The notes under the pieces: generated by a model
What the model was told of the DNA's origin: nothing
Seen by the model: the letters and a program-made list of their open reading frames with translations, nothing else
Databases searched by the model: none
Part shown: positions 9,214 to 20,015 of the stretch, in pieces
How positions within the stretch are numbered: the stretch's first letter is position 1
Layout: every line of letters begins with the position of its first letter
Assembly (NCBI GenBank): GCA_032718865.1
Contig: JALUTQ010000005.1
Location: 2,356,001-2,420,000 of the forward strand
Direction of reading: 5' to 3'
Origin: Tilletia caries
Lineage: Eukaryota > Basidiomycota > Exobasidiomycetes > Tilletiales > Tilletiaceae
DNA: 64,000 bases
Made by a program: the position numbers and the translations under genes

Positions 9214-9975
9214 ATGGTCCGCCTCCTCACGCTCACCACCATCTTCCTCTCCTCGCTGGTTGCGTTCACGATGGCCGACACGATGGCCTACAGGATGGCC
9301 AATTTTGTCGGATGGTCAGGAGAGGTTGATCGGAGTTTCATTCACCTGTATGATGTGATTGTCAAGCCGGAATTTTCTGGTGTCCGTTCCGTCGACTCAG
9401 ATTTTCGCGACGTTGTTCACCGGGTCGTGGAAGACATCTCCGTTACCATCAAAGGCAGCTGGAGCGTGTTCAAGTACGTACATGTGCCCCTAACCCCCTT
9501 TCGTCCTGCTTATAGGAGACAACATCAACTGAAGATTCCTTCCCCCCTTCTTCTTTGTCCCTTGGCGGGCTTAGCTCGACCACGGATGCGGACTTTGCCA
9601 ATCCCGGAAACAAGGCCGATCTGGAAAAACTTCGCAACGTGCTTCAGCAGACGTACGGAAAAGATGGATCCTCGGAAAAAGCCTGCCAGAAGCTTACGGA
9701 GGTAGCCCCACGGCTCAAGGTCAGTCTGATCCTCCTCTATTGACGTACCATCGCCTTTTTGTTCCTTTTCTGAATCACTCTATCTATCACAGGACATTGA
9801 GAAGGCCAATGGTACTAAGCCGGGCAAGCGTATTGCCGATAGCTTCGAAATTCTCATGGAGCGTCATGGCGAGTTACTGCACAGCGTGACCAAATTTGGG
9901 AACACCGGCATCCCCGAGGTGATGCATCAGGCGACCAAGCTGCTTCTTTCTACCTACTTCAGTCTTGCCTCCTGA
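9214..9975 (+). CDS. small secreted protein of unknown function
   Basis: Three exons with matching phases: 9214-9473, 9575-9719 and 9793-9975, giving 195 residues. The first 21 residues (MVRLLTLTTIFLSSLVAFTMA) form a signal peptide; the next methionines (MADTMAYRM) could shift the mature start. The rest is a mostly helical, charged globular sequence without transmembrane segments or GPI signal, so it is probably secreted. Cysteine is nearly absent (one visible, in EKACQKL), which separates it from typical Cys-rich fungal effectors. Introns are 101 and 73 nt. The TATA box and the clean splice sites make the model convincing; I recognise no family. Confidence 0.75.
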
Positions 9976-10491
9976 ATCTACTCGCATCGCATCGCGACGG
10001 CCTCGGTCGTGCTCCCGACGTACCCAGCTCTGTCTTGCGGTCGAACTCGCTCCTCCAAACAGCACTTCGACGGCCTTGATACCTGTCAACTACCCAGCTC
10101 TCTCTTTCGATCCACTCCCGCCTCCTGTTCTCCAGTGACTACGATTGTAACGCTCTTGCGTATTGATTCTCTAGCATGCTGGATCAATGCATCGCGTCGC
10201 TCCATGTTCTGCATTCCGGAGCGTGCCTCCACGCTCTGAAGATCATCACACAGCCTCGCAGACGTTATTCGAGACGAAGTGATTTGATGCAGAGCGGGCA
10301 AGCTGTCAGGCTGTGTGTATCGTGTTGGGCTCGAAGAAACGTTGAAACACGATGATTTTACAGCTTCGACGCGTTCAATCCCGTTGTCCTCCTCGCATAC
10401 ACAGGAAACACTGCCTTCACCGACACCACCACCACCACAGTAGTGCACTTTCCCAGCGCGCGCCACAGCCTTTCCCTTTAACAATCTCATC
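9976..10491. other. intergenic region between two plus-strand genes
   Basis: 3' flank of the secreted-protein gene and 5' flank of the coiled-coil gene. A 135-codon antisense ORF across 10086-10493 lacks motifs and splice logic. The last 100 nt are rich in CAC repeats (GACACCACCACCACC). Confidence 0.5.
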
Positions 10492-11432
10492 ATGAGTCTC
10501 AGTCAGACATCCGACAGTAGTGCAAGCCACCCCACGCGAGCCCAGGACCAATTTGACCTCGTCCGACGTCTGGGCGGTGAGTTTGTCTCCTGCCCAAAGT
10601 TGCGATCACAATCTATCGCCTACGCACTGGACGGACTGAAAGCTGATCTTATTATCTTGTGCAGATATCGTGCTGAAGAAACAGGTGGCCAAGCGGAAGG
10701 AGATCTCGGTGCAGGTCGAAGCTGTGAGTCACCCATGCACCGCATGTAGGCGCTCTTCGCAGCAGCTGACGATGTTACTTATGCCTCTACACTCCTTGTA
10801 TTTTTGGCAGCTCTCAACAAAGCTGGCATCTGATACGGAGATGCTCTGTCTGGAAGCCAAGCAGCAAGCGTACGTTTTTTTCCTTCCTGCGCCTCGTTGC
10901 AAAGTCGATGTTGACTTTGACCCCTTTTACTTGCCTTTGGTGCGTGGTCAGCGACAAACTGCGATCGAATCACCTGCATACGATGCAGGTACTGAAGGAA
11001 AGTCTCGCGACCCAGCTTGACCGGCTCTTGGACTGTCTTGAGACAATCCAGGTGCGTCTTTGATGTATAGCAGCTAGATCGCGCTTGAATGCTTACCGAC
11101 TCACCCGCTTGCAGGACAACTCTGCCACGGCGGAGGCTACGATCTTGGCTAGTGGGGGTGCCGGATCTGTTGCTGCCGCAGCATCGGCGGAAGTGACCAA
11201 TCTCGACATGGACGAGCTGATATGCCGTGCGGAGACACTGACCCAAGGCGAGTCACATCTTCTCTCCATCCCCGTTGCTCTTCGCGGGCACGCAAAGGCA
11301 GACACACTCCTCTGCTGACTCTCTACTCGTAATCTCCTCTCTGTGATCCACCAACGCATGAACGAACATGCAGCCAATGCCAAGATGCTTCGAGAGGGCG
11401 GCTACTCGTACAAAGATGTCCAGAGTGCCTGA
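10492..11432 (+). CDS. hypothetical coiled-coil protein
   Basis: Six exons (10492-10576, 10665-10723, 10811-10869, 10952-11051, 11115-11247, 11374-11432) keep phase throughout and give 164 residues. After a Ser-rich N-terminus, residues about 20-100 (DIVLKKQVAKRKEISVQ, then DKLRSNHLHTMQVLKES) have heptad-like spacing and are probably a coiled coil. The segment after it is Ala-rich, and the short C-terminal exon (NAKMLREGGYSYKDVQ) looks like a conserved tail. Size and layout resemble small subunits of coiled-coil complexes (kinetochore, tethering or Mediator), but I cannot name it. The intron after exon 5 uses a GC donor (CAAG|GCGAGT), which is needed to keep the frame. Confidence 0.7.
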
Positions 11433-11659
11433 AGCTCCATCCCGTTCTACAAAATCCAGTGCTGTTATCAAACATGCGTCCATACACCTCATGTCCCTGG
11501 TCGCTGCGGAGGCGGGGTGAAGGGAGAGGTTTGAAAATAGGATCGAGGCAATTGGCAATTGCAGGATACTGTGGGGAAGGAAAGCGTAGAAGAGGGTTGA
11601 TGCGTTGATGGATGCGAACGGATAGGGAAAAGGGAAAGCAGTACCGGGACAGAAGCCCG

Positions 11660-12000
11660 TTACATGCCTTCGGCCAGCATGGCTTCGGACGCCACCGTCG
11701 CTGTGCTGTGGAAGAAGGTGAGCAGCTGCCTGATGCGAGCAACAACAGGTCCACAGGAAAGACTCTATCCCCGAACCACTAGCTGCCGAAAAGAACCGCC
11801 CGTGGCCAGCTGCAAGCCATATCCTAATACCAAAAGGTGCTTCTTGATGGCCAGCTCCCGCCGGGCCCGTTCCGCACAGGCAGAGATATGCGTTCAAAGG
11901 AGCCTCGCTCGAACGTTGGACAGGGACGTAGGCAGCGGGGAGGTATCGTTGACCTTGACGACTGTCTTCCTTCCTCTGCAGCGAGAATGTGGAACTGCGG
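11660..12000 (-). pseudogene. interrupted ORF, possible decayed gene
   Basis: On the minus strand one continuous frame reads like real protein (VVKVNDTSPLPTSLSNVRARLL, then AERARRELAIKKHLLVLGYG, then ARIRQLLTFFHSTATVASE) and ends at a TAA at 11660. It is interrupted by an in-frame TGA and a TAG. I found no pair of splice sites that removes both and keeps phase. I read it as a decayed gene, or as exons with a model I could not solve. No family recognised. Confidence 0.25.
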
Positions 12001-12415
12001 AAGGCTCGAGAGCTTCAGGACTCTGAGAGAGCCAAGTGACGGAGCAGAATAGGGCAGCGGATGAGCTCATGAATAGGGAGGCAGTGACACCAGATCGCGG
12101 AGTTCTCAGGCCGCCGGGGTACTCGATTTACCGTTGCCTTGCGATTTATGAGCGTTTTCGGATTCTGGGGTGGACGTGGGAGTGAATGTGAGAGTGGAAG
12201 AAGTGTAAATGTGTTCCTGTTGTGCGTGTGGAAGAAGCTGGAAGGCAATTCGAGAGCTCAGAACGAAAGTACGTGATAACATGTATGCGGCGAACAAACT
12301 TGATGTTTCGTGGTAAGCTTCTAAGTGAGTCAAAAAGTCGTAAGAGGTGGTGTGTGCTCGTAGATAATATTTAGATGCTGGATGAGATCCTGGTCCCTTG
12401 TTTGCGTTGACGACC

Positions 12416-14153
12416 TCATGCGGCGAAGGTGGCCTGACCGACTGGCACCCTCCGGTTGAGCTCCATCCCAAAGACGGAGACGAACGCAAGGGCGCCCAGC
12501 ACAGCTGAGATGAGGTACGTCTTGTTGATCGCCTGGTTCGCAGCGCTCGCAACGGCAGGAAGATCCTCCGCACTGGTGAACTCGCGGAAGGCGGACAAGC
12601 CGTGCGAGACGACTTGCTCGGCGTTGACGTTGGGGAGGGCACGGAGGTAGATGAGGAACTTGTTCTGGAACACCGATTGGGCGATGGACACGAACATGGT
12701 GCCGCCGAGTGTCTGGAAGAAGATCACAATTGCCGAGCCGAGCTCGATGTCTTCGGGAGCGAGAGTGCTCGAGGCGGCGATGAATGGAAGCACTATGATT
12801 TTAGTCATAATCAAGTCAGTATCATTAGATGCGCAGAACAAGGAGTGGAGTCAAGTTGGTTCAAGGACACTCACTCCATGCCACACCAGGTCCAATACCT
12901 GCGAGGAACTGAAGACCAACCCAGGTTGCTTGGGAAGAGTCCGGCCTGAGCAGGTACAGCGTACCGCTGCCAATCGACACCAGGGCAGTACCTGCGATGA
13001 GGTAGGGAATATAAAGACCGAACTTGTTGACCATTATTCCCGTGGCCGTCATGAAGACGATGACGGCCATGATGAAAGGCAGGGTCTGCACACCGGATCG
13101 AATCGCACTGCTGCCCTGGACCGACTGAAAGTAGATAGGCAGGAAGTAGAGGAGGGAGAAGTATGCCGCTCCGACGCAGAAGTTGATAATTGAGCCAAAT
13201 CCGACGGCACGGTTCTTGAGAATCCGGAGCGGGATCGTCGCTCGTTCACCCTGGTAGACCTGGTCGGCACAGAAGGCGAGTCCGATGACGACGGAGCCGA
13301 CAATAAGGCCGATGATGCGCGAATCGGCCCAGGCGTAGGTGATGCCGCCCCACTGGCAGACAAGGAGCAGGCAGATGACCGAGCAGAGAATCAAGGCGGT
13401 ACCCAGCCAGTCGATGCGAGCCAAACGTTGCAGTGGAGTGTGCTCTTGTTTGCGAGTTGGTAGGTGCAGGCAGAAGGCGATGAGAAGAGCAACGGGTGGG
13501 AGAAAGAATAGGTTCAACCAGAAGCACCATCGCCAGCTGGCCTTGCTCGTGAAGGCGCCTCCGATGATAGGTCCGATGGTGCCTCCGGCACCGTAGACTA
13601 CACCCATGCCACTGGTGAGCAACGGACGAATCTCGATCGGGGCAATCAAGGTGACGACGATCAGACTTCCTGCGTAACCGCCGGCCAGGCCCAGTCCGGC
13701 AATCGCTCGGCCAACGATAAACATGGGACTGTTCGTTGCCAGAGCGCAGATGAGAGATCCGACCTCAAAAATGAGGAAGCAGCTGAGATACACCCATTTG
13801 ACGCTGAAGTTGGTGTAAAGCCTGCCGAAGAGCGGTTGGAAGACGGTGGACGTGAGCAGATATGCGGATCCATACCATCCGACGTCCGAGAAGCTGTTGA
13901 ATTGGTTGGTCACGACGGGGATGGCGGTGGAAACGATGGTTTGGTCGATGGCGACGAGGAAGAGGAAGAAGGCACAGGCCAGGCAGATGAGGGCGAACTT
14001 CAGACCGGTTGGGTATTCTTCGGCCGAAGAGTCGGACCCCGAGGTCTGCTTCTTCTCGTCGGTGAAGGAATCGGTTGGGCTTGCTGGATTCGTGACTTGC
14101 TGCTCGACGTCTGCGCCCGTTGCCGGAGTGACAGTCCCCGTTGAGAGTGACAT
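12416..14153 (-). CDS. MFS multidrug exporter, DHA2-type with 14 helices
   Basis: A predicted plasma-membrane proton antiporter exporting drugs or metabolites. Two exons (14153-12875 and 12792-12416; 82-nt intron, phase 1) encode 551 residues, typical for the DHA2 (14-spanner) group. The first 45 residues are a polar acidic cytoplasmic tail. Helices start at FALICLACAFFLFLVAIDQT with the family IDxTIVSTAIP motif. A motif-C-like signature of antiporters (GAGGTIGPIIGG) is in helix 5, and the last helix is followed by a short NRRVPVGQ tail. The start is the only ATG before the first helix. It stands alone; the adjacent coiled-coil gene gives no hint of substrate. Confidence in the family is high, and the substrate is unknown. 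Confidence 0.9.
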
Positions 14154-14261
14154 TGCTGAGCTTCAGTTTAGGCGGGAGACAAGAAGCTGATCGGGATAAG
14201 GAAACAGAAAGTAGGAGTCCGGAGGGGGGGGAAGAAGGGTGAAGATGTGAGCATGAACACG

Positions 14262-14269
14262 CTTTTATA
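14262..14269 (-). promoter_or_regulatory. TATA box of the MFS gene
   Basis: TATAAAAG on the minus strand, 109 nt upstream of the ATG at 14153. Confidence 0.55.
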
Positions 14270-15147
14270 GGAAGGCCTCGGGGCAAGCTATCTGCGGAAG
14301 AATGGGTCAGATAATCTGGCCATCGCCCGAACCGAACGTTCGGTAGTAGTCGCATTTGCCTTAGGCTCGCGTTCGTTCCCTGTGGATGTTAGCTATATCT
14401 AGGCACTCTGAGAGCATGGAGGCGAAGAGGGTCGGCAAGCAAGGTTAACGACGAGCAAGGCAAGGCAGCCTTCGGCGAAAAGAAGCTCTCGTGCCTCGTA
14501 GACTCGCACATGCGCAATCGCCGAGGACCCAGAATGGACCCAGATCTTCCTGGTTCTTGTCCCTTTCCAGCCAGTATATGTACATATCGCCATCGCAGGC
14601 GGGGTTCTCAGGCCTCCTGGCGAGGAAGTCGTACATACGTAAGGACGGCGTTGCATGTCCTGGGATGCGGATTTCGTGGTCGGCTTCCCAGAATCGCGAC
14701 CCCCAACCCGTTTCCCTTTGTTCTGGATGCCACTCGCAACACAGAGCGCTCTCAACACATCACACACCACCACGTTTCCATTCAGTAGGCTTAAAGAGAG
14801 CGCATCTTATGCCTAGAATTCTGTTCTTATATTTTAGGAAGGCCATCCGCCTCTTCCGAAGTGATTTCCTCTCGAATTGACCCACGAAGCTTCCAACAGT
14901 GAAAAGGGAGGCAAGTTTCGCTGGGAGGCAGATTTCGATGTTTGAAGAACTGGTGAACCGTGGTATTCGGGAACCATTCCATCAGGACATCACTCTGGGC
15001 GGCACAAGAGGGCAGTCTCTGCTGCAAAAAATACATAGATTGCAATGAGCCTCGTCTTATCGTCTTACTGATGAGTTGTAAGTGAAATTCGTGGTAACAT
15101 GGATTTATGTGGACGAGGTTGGTGAAGGAAACAAACGTGGTGGCGCT
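14270..15147. other. gene-free stretch left of the Harbinger element
   Basis: MFS promoter and then about 800 bp in which no ORF carries motifs. It ends at the CTG target duplication of the Harbinger element. Confidence 0.5.
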
Positions 15148-15379
15148 CTGAGGGAGATTCAAAGTCGTGAGAAGAGCCTAAATTCGTGAGAAGCGAGGTC
15201 CACATCTCACGTTTGTGATATCACGATGGCAGTTCAATAGGGGCAAGACTTCTTCATCGAAATCGCGTGAGAAGATGCAGCCAAAGTGTGAGAAGCCTCA
15301 TTTTTCTTTCAAAGCAGCAGAGACGTTATACCATCACAACATCACCACATCTCACCCTCACCACAATCCGCAAGCTATC

Positions 15380-16884
15380 ATGCCGCGTTCATCCAATCGC
15401 AACATTATCGAACAGTCATTCACGGTACTGGCGCTCGCCAACGTGGAACAGACGATGGCGGACGCGTTCAGTGCGGACGAGAGAGGAGACGCAGCAGCAG
15501 CAGACAGCGATCTCGCGCACGCAGCCGAAATGCTGCAGGCTATCGATGCCGTGCATCATCGTCGCTATTTGAGCACTCGCAGTGCTGTTGCAAGACTCGG
15601 CGTGACTATTGGAGAGCGACTTCTGGCCTACGAGCGAGACGAAGACTTTTTGCGGTATCGACAGCTGGTCAGGATGGAGCCGGCCGCTTTTTCGCAGCAT
15701 CGTATCACGTTTGGCCGTCCACCCCATCTTCAACCCCAAGTACGGCAAGACTGCGCCCGTCGAAGATCAAATCGCCATTGCTTTGTTTCGCTTCGGTCAC
15801 GACGGCAACGGCGCATCAGTCAAGAATACAGCGGAGCTATGCGCGTTCTCTGAAGGTTCAATCGTCAATTTTACCCGCAGGACTGTGGAAGCACTTTGCG
15901 CACTCGAGAAGAGTGTTTTGTGCTGGGCTAGTGAGGGGGAGAAGAAGGAGAGCAAGAAATGGGTGGAGGACCGTTGCGGCGTCAAGAAGTGGAGGAATGG
16001 ATATGCTTCGGTGGACGGAGTTCACATCTTGTGCGCTTGGGGACCAGGTCTCGATGGAGGCGACTCGTTCATGAACCGAAAACGGCGATTTTCCTTCAAC
16101 ATTCAGCTCATCACTCTGCTTCACACTTTACGAATCATAGGCTACGTTATAGGACACCGAGGCGCATCATCGGACGCAAGAGCATGGGCTTGTTCGGCAA
16201 TTATCGCCACGCCGCGGCGATATCTCAACGAGGGCGAATGGATATGGGCCGATCTTGGCTACCCATATGCTCCCTATCTTGTTTCGCCATATCAGCATCT
16301 CGCAGCGACAAAGTCGGTTGATTTTCGCAGGTTCAACTACAATCTATCCAGCATCCGAATCCGCAGCGAGCATGCGATGGCATACGTGAAAGGGCGATTC
16401 CCTGCGTTAAAGGGGTACAGAGGTCTATTGGCGACTCCAGAGGCCGAGGAGTACGCGCAAGATTACATTTTTGGCATGCCTTGTTGCCCATAACCTCGCC
16501 ATGAAGGAGGATGATGCGGGAAGGTATCTGGTCTATGTGAAGGAGGGTCTGGAAAGGGAGATGCGACCGAATGACGTTGATTGGAGCAATGTGAACGAAG
16601 ACGAAGAGATGGAACGGTTAGCCGCAGAGGGAAGGGAGCGATCACACGAGGCCTGGTCAGTGTCTCAGCAGAACGAGGCACAAGAGTATACCACCACAGA
16701 CCGAAAGGATCTGCGGATCGACGAGGCCAAAGAACGAAGAGAAGGACTACACGACGCTTTGAACAAGACGAGGAAGTTGCGCTTCGAGGACACCACCTGG
16801 AGATCGCGTCAGAAGGAGATGACGAGAGTGCAGCTAGCAGAGTCAGATAAGAGGAGGATGGACAGTCTTCTACGAGCGGCATGA
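15380..16884 (+). pseudogene. Harbinger DDE transposase, two frameshifts
   Basis: The transposase would cut and paste the element with its Myb partner. The ATG at 15380 opens about 100 residues of helical N-terminus ending RMEPAAF. The frame then moves by one base in a T5 run (about 15689-15693) to SIVSRLAVHPIFNP, and again near a T5 run at about 16467-16471, where DYIF passes to LACLVAHNLAMKEDD. The catalytic triad is visible: Asp in SVDGVHIL (about 16010), Asp in WADLGYPYAPYL (about 16247) and Glu in RSEHAMAYVKGRFPAL (about 16369). A charged tail ends at 16884. Each break sits at a homopolymer, so sequencing error is possible; as read the gene is broken. Confidence 0.8.
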
Positions 16885-16972
16885 AGCAGTAATCCAAACG
16901 ATGTCTTTATTATTTCATGTCTGATATCTAAATGTCGAGGTCTGTGGAAGTGAAGCTTAACACAGGTGGATG

Positions 16973-18521
16973 CTAGTTCATTCTGGACAGCATGGCCATG
17001 ATCAAGTCTCCTTTCTGCTTCTGAGCTTCGCGAGCGTTGATCGCCTCCATACGCCTCGTCTCGGCGTCCATGCGTTGAATTTCCAGCTTCTCCTTCTCAA
17101 TTTGGAGTCGTTCTCCATCCCTTTCCGCGTCCGCTTGCTGTCTGATTGTGGCCTGCTCATTGCGTTCATGGATCGACGCTTCCATGGTAGCCGCCAAGTC
17201 ATCGACGGCAGTTGAGGAGCGCTGACTCTTCTTTGAGCTTCCTCCAGTCGGTCCGCTTGCTGGCGACAGCGCTCGTTTCTTGCCTTTCTTGTCGTTGTCC
17301 TTCTCGGGTTCTTTGGTGTCTTGATTATCTTGTCCATCCTCTTCCCCCTCGTCCTCATCTTCATCATCATCTTCTGTTCCATCCTCGCTCCCTGCTCGAA
17401 GACCATTCTTCTCAAGTGCAATCAAACCCTCTCCTCCCCCTACCCTTCCCCTCCTTGGAGCTGATGTCCGTCTGTCCCGACGCATAGCATGCCAGTCCTC
17501 GAAATAGAAACATTTCTTGACTGCATTCTGCCGCTCGACTTGCAAAGGTCCTTCTCGTGGGATCTCTGACGCATCCTTCCCTCTTCCGGTCACACTGAGT
17601 TCCTTCAGTGCGGCCTCGTACTTGCTGTCCATGTATTCGATCTGTCGTCTGACTGGGAGAAATGCTTGGGGATCCGCTTTGCCCAGAAAAGATCCGCATT
17701 CCTCGTTGAGATATTGTGCGCATTCACGAAGCAGTGTATTCGTGTTGATCTTCCTTCCTGAGTCAGAGTCCGAGCGACCGGGCAACATCGCCTGCTGAAG
17801 AAGAGGGTGGCTTTTCATGAATTTGACGATCGCTGACCTCTCCTCGTTGGTCCATTTGTGCCGTGGTTCTTTGTCCACTGCCGAAGCGGATGCGACCTGC
17901 GTTTGCTTGTGCTGTGGGACCAGACTCGTTTCCTCCATCCTCGGCATCGACGCCTCCCGCATCTGCATCTTGCGCATTGCCATCACCTGAGGGCGCGCTG
18001 GATGCTGCAGCAAGTATCTGCGTTCATGATTCATCGGAACAAACTTGGTGAGTACTCTGATTGTCTGGAGCAGGCAGCAGATAGCAGACATCAGACTTCA
18101 GACAACTGACCTGTTGCCTCTCGTAGTCGCTCAATCCATCAAGGTCATCCGTATCCTGCAACGGTGAGTCCTTTCGTTCAATTGCGGGAGCAGCGGGTGT
18201 GGGCGGCAGAGGTGTGGCACGCAGACGGGCCTGATGTGCCGCTACAGGCGCAGGAGGTGGCGGCGGAGGCGGAGGGTGGATAGAATCTGCTCCCATCACA
18301 GAAGGAGGACTGACGCGCGGGTCGGGCGCATCAGACAGCAGTGCTGGGCTGCGAAGAGGAGTTGGGATCTGCTGAAGAGTAGAAGAGGGGAGGGAAGAAG
18401 AAACGGGAGGGGTAGGAGAAACATCAGCGGCTTCAGGACGGGCGGCGACGCGTTGGGGAGCTGTACGGCGCGCGCCTGAGCGAGTCTGCTTGGGAGGAAT
18501 GCTGCTTTTCTTGGGGGCCAT
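16973..18521 (-). CDS. Myb/SANT-like DNA-binding partner of the Harbinger transposase
   Basis: Two exons (18521-18111 and 18043-16973; 67-nt intron, phase 0) give 493 residues. The N-terminus is a Pro/Ala/Ser-rich disordered region with a run of nine prolines. The central segment KHKWTNEERSAIVKFMKSHP-type sequence (about residues 183-290) carries the tryptophan and spacing of a Myb/SANT trihelix domain. An Asp/Glu-rich tract with nuclear-localisation-like KKGKKRALS follows, and then a C-terminal coiled coil (ERLQIEKEKLEIQRMDAE). In this superfamily the Myb-like protein brings the transposase to the nucleus and the element ends. It faces the transposase tail to tail, 88 bp apart. Unlike the transposase it is intact. 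Confidence 0.75.
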
Positions 18522-18807
18522 GACGGATTGAAGACAAAGGCGATAGAAAGCTGCTGGTGGGGAGGTGATGCTTGATGGATTGAATGAAGAGGTCGACTGG
18601 TGGTTTCTTTCTTGCTGACATTTCAGTCTGACTCGTCTTCTCTAGTCTGATCACACCAGACCGGCGGTGATCAAAGAGTCACCTCCACGCGCTTATCAGA
18701 ACTGTCGCTGCGGTGGCGGTCTGGACGCACTCGACCCGATTTTGTTAGTAAGTGCCCGCAAATTTTGTAGTCAACTTCGTTCGAAGCCCAACTTCGCACA
18801 CCAACTA

Positions 18808-19162
18808 GGGGTATTCGCCAGTTCTAGGCAGTAGATGAGGTACTGCAACGATTTCGTTAACGTTGCAGTACGATATGGCGTTTCGGCGGTTCAGACCAAA
18901 TCCCGTTTCATTTCCCCAATTGAGCCACGATATCGAAATAGTTGGGACAAAACCCTGGTCGCGACCAGGTTTTTGTCCCACTTTATCCACTTCATCGTAC
19001 TTTTGCCTCATCTTCCAGCCAACTACTCCCCGGGTTACCTCGTTTCCCTTCATATTAACTACATCTTCAGCCCCTTCTACACCGGGGGTGTTCATTCGGG
19101 CCTGCTGCCTCGGCGAAATCGTTGCAGTACCTCATCTACTGCCTAGAACTGGCGAATACCCC
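18808..19162. mobile_element. TA-flanked MITE nested in the Mutator-like element
   Basis: A 49-bp perfect terminal inverted repeat starting GGGGTATTCGCCAGTTCTAG is at 18808-18856 and inverted at 19114-19162. Both ends are flanked by TA. Length 355 bp and no ORF. TA flanks fit a Tc1/mariner/pogo-type MITE, but with a dinucleotide target the TA could also be chance. Confidence 0.72.
18943..18980. repeat. near-perfect palindrome
   Basis: Two 19-bp arms centred on TCGCGA, left TGGGACAAAACCCTGGTCG and right its complement with one mismatch, without a spacer. It sits near the middle of the nested MITE and could form a cruciform. Confidence 0.8.
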
Positions 19163-19868
19163 TACTGCATCTCGAGACACAAACGTACGCACATAAAACT
19201 GCGCATGAGCATAGCCAGGCACAGTAAGAATCATCTCCAGGCTTCAGATCTCTGTTCGATAAGGAGCAGGGCTGGTGGTGCTGCTTTGCGTTCATGGCAT
19301 GTCAGGGGAGAAAAAAAAAAGTCAATTTCTCACGTGGAACCCTCCTGGAGCGCTTTAACCAGGGATAAATACTGGGCAGCGCAGGTGGCGGCGGGCAGCG
19401 TCGCGTCGCGTGGACTGTGTCAGCCGCCCATCTGCACAGAGATGAGGTGAAAAAATGGGTGTATCGTGGCCCGTGCACGCTGGATCCCAGTTTGTCAAGG
19501 TGCAAAAGGTGGCCCATGCACGCTGGATGCCCGTTTGTCTCATTTCAAAGCTCACTTAGTAAAAACGCCTTCCACTTACTAAGTAAACCGGGTCGAGTGC
19601 GTCCAGACCGTCACCACGGGATCAGTCCTGTCATCACGTGCGTCGACGGTCTGGTGTGACCAGACTATCGTCTTCTCCTCTTCTCACAACAGGGGCCCTC
19701 AAAGAGCTACGTGTGAGAACCACCTTCTTTTCCGATTTCGCTGGAGCTAAAATATCTCACGTTTACACTTTGAATCTCCCTCTGGCTTCACCGCGATCAA
19801 TCAATCGGTCAGCGAGAGCAAGCACGACCATCATCGAGTCAAGCAGACACAAGCAGAGAACAGAACGC

Positions 19869-19875
19869 TATAAAA
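19869..19875 (+). promoter_or_regulatory. TATA box of the questin-oxidase-like gene
   Basis: TATAAAA 147 nt before the preferred ATG at 20016. An upstream in-frame ATG at 19896 is only 27 nt away, at the expected transcription start, and so is less likely to be used. Confidence 0.55.
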
Positions 19876-20015
19876 CGAGAACATCTGACGCTTTGATGTG
19901 CACTCCCTCCCTCCTCAGTGTCAGCAGAAGTCTTCGTCGCTCACTTTTCTCCTCCCATCCTTCCCTCATCCCCAACCTCATTCCATCAAGCCTTTCGTCC
20001 AGACCAAGAACCAAG

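Larger units (their letters stand above)
18643..19667. mobile_element. Mutator-like non-autonomous element with long inverted ends
   Basis: The ends are inverted copies of TAGTCTGRTCACACCAGACC, and homology continues inward: GGTCTGGACGCACTCGACCC recurs inverted at about 18717-18737 and 19588-19608, making ends of roughly 110 bp. The element is flanked by a perfect 10-bp direct duplication TCGTCTTCTC (18633-18642 and 19668-19677). Long TIRs plus a 9-10-bp duplication point to Mutator/MULE. No ORF inside looks like a transposase. It lies within the Harbinger element, just upstream of the Myb-like gene. Confidence 0.8.
15151..19781 (+). mobile_element. PIF/Harbinger DNA transposon, complete with termini
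   Basis: The 15-bp terminal inverted repeat AGGGAGATTCAAAGT is found at 15151-15165 and inverted at 19767-19781. It is flanked by the direct 3-bp duplication CTG (15148-15150 and 19782-19784), the length expected for PIF/Harbinger insertion and of the CWG type. The left subterminal region has several copies of CGTGAGAAG, and the right has related TTCTCAC words; these may be transposase-binding sites. Inside are a plus-strand transposase and a minus-strand Myb/SANT protein, the standard two-gene content. The extra length at the right comes from a nested element at 18643-19667. Confidence 0.88.

Noticed and set aside
19896..20015. Upstream ATG adding a mitochondrial-type leader to the questin-oxidase-like protein
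   Set aside because: It lies only 27 nt after the TATA box, so it would be at or before the transcription start; kept only as an alternative.
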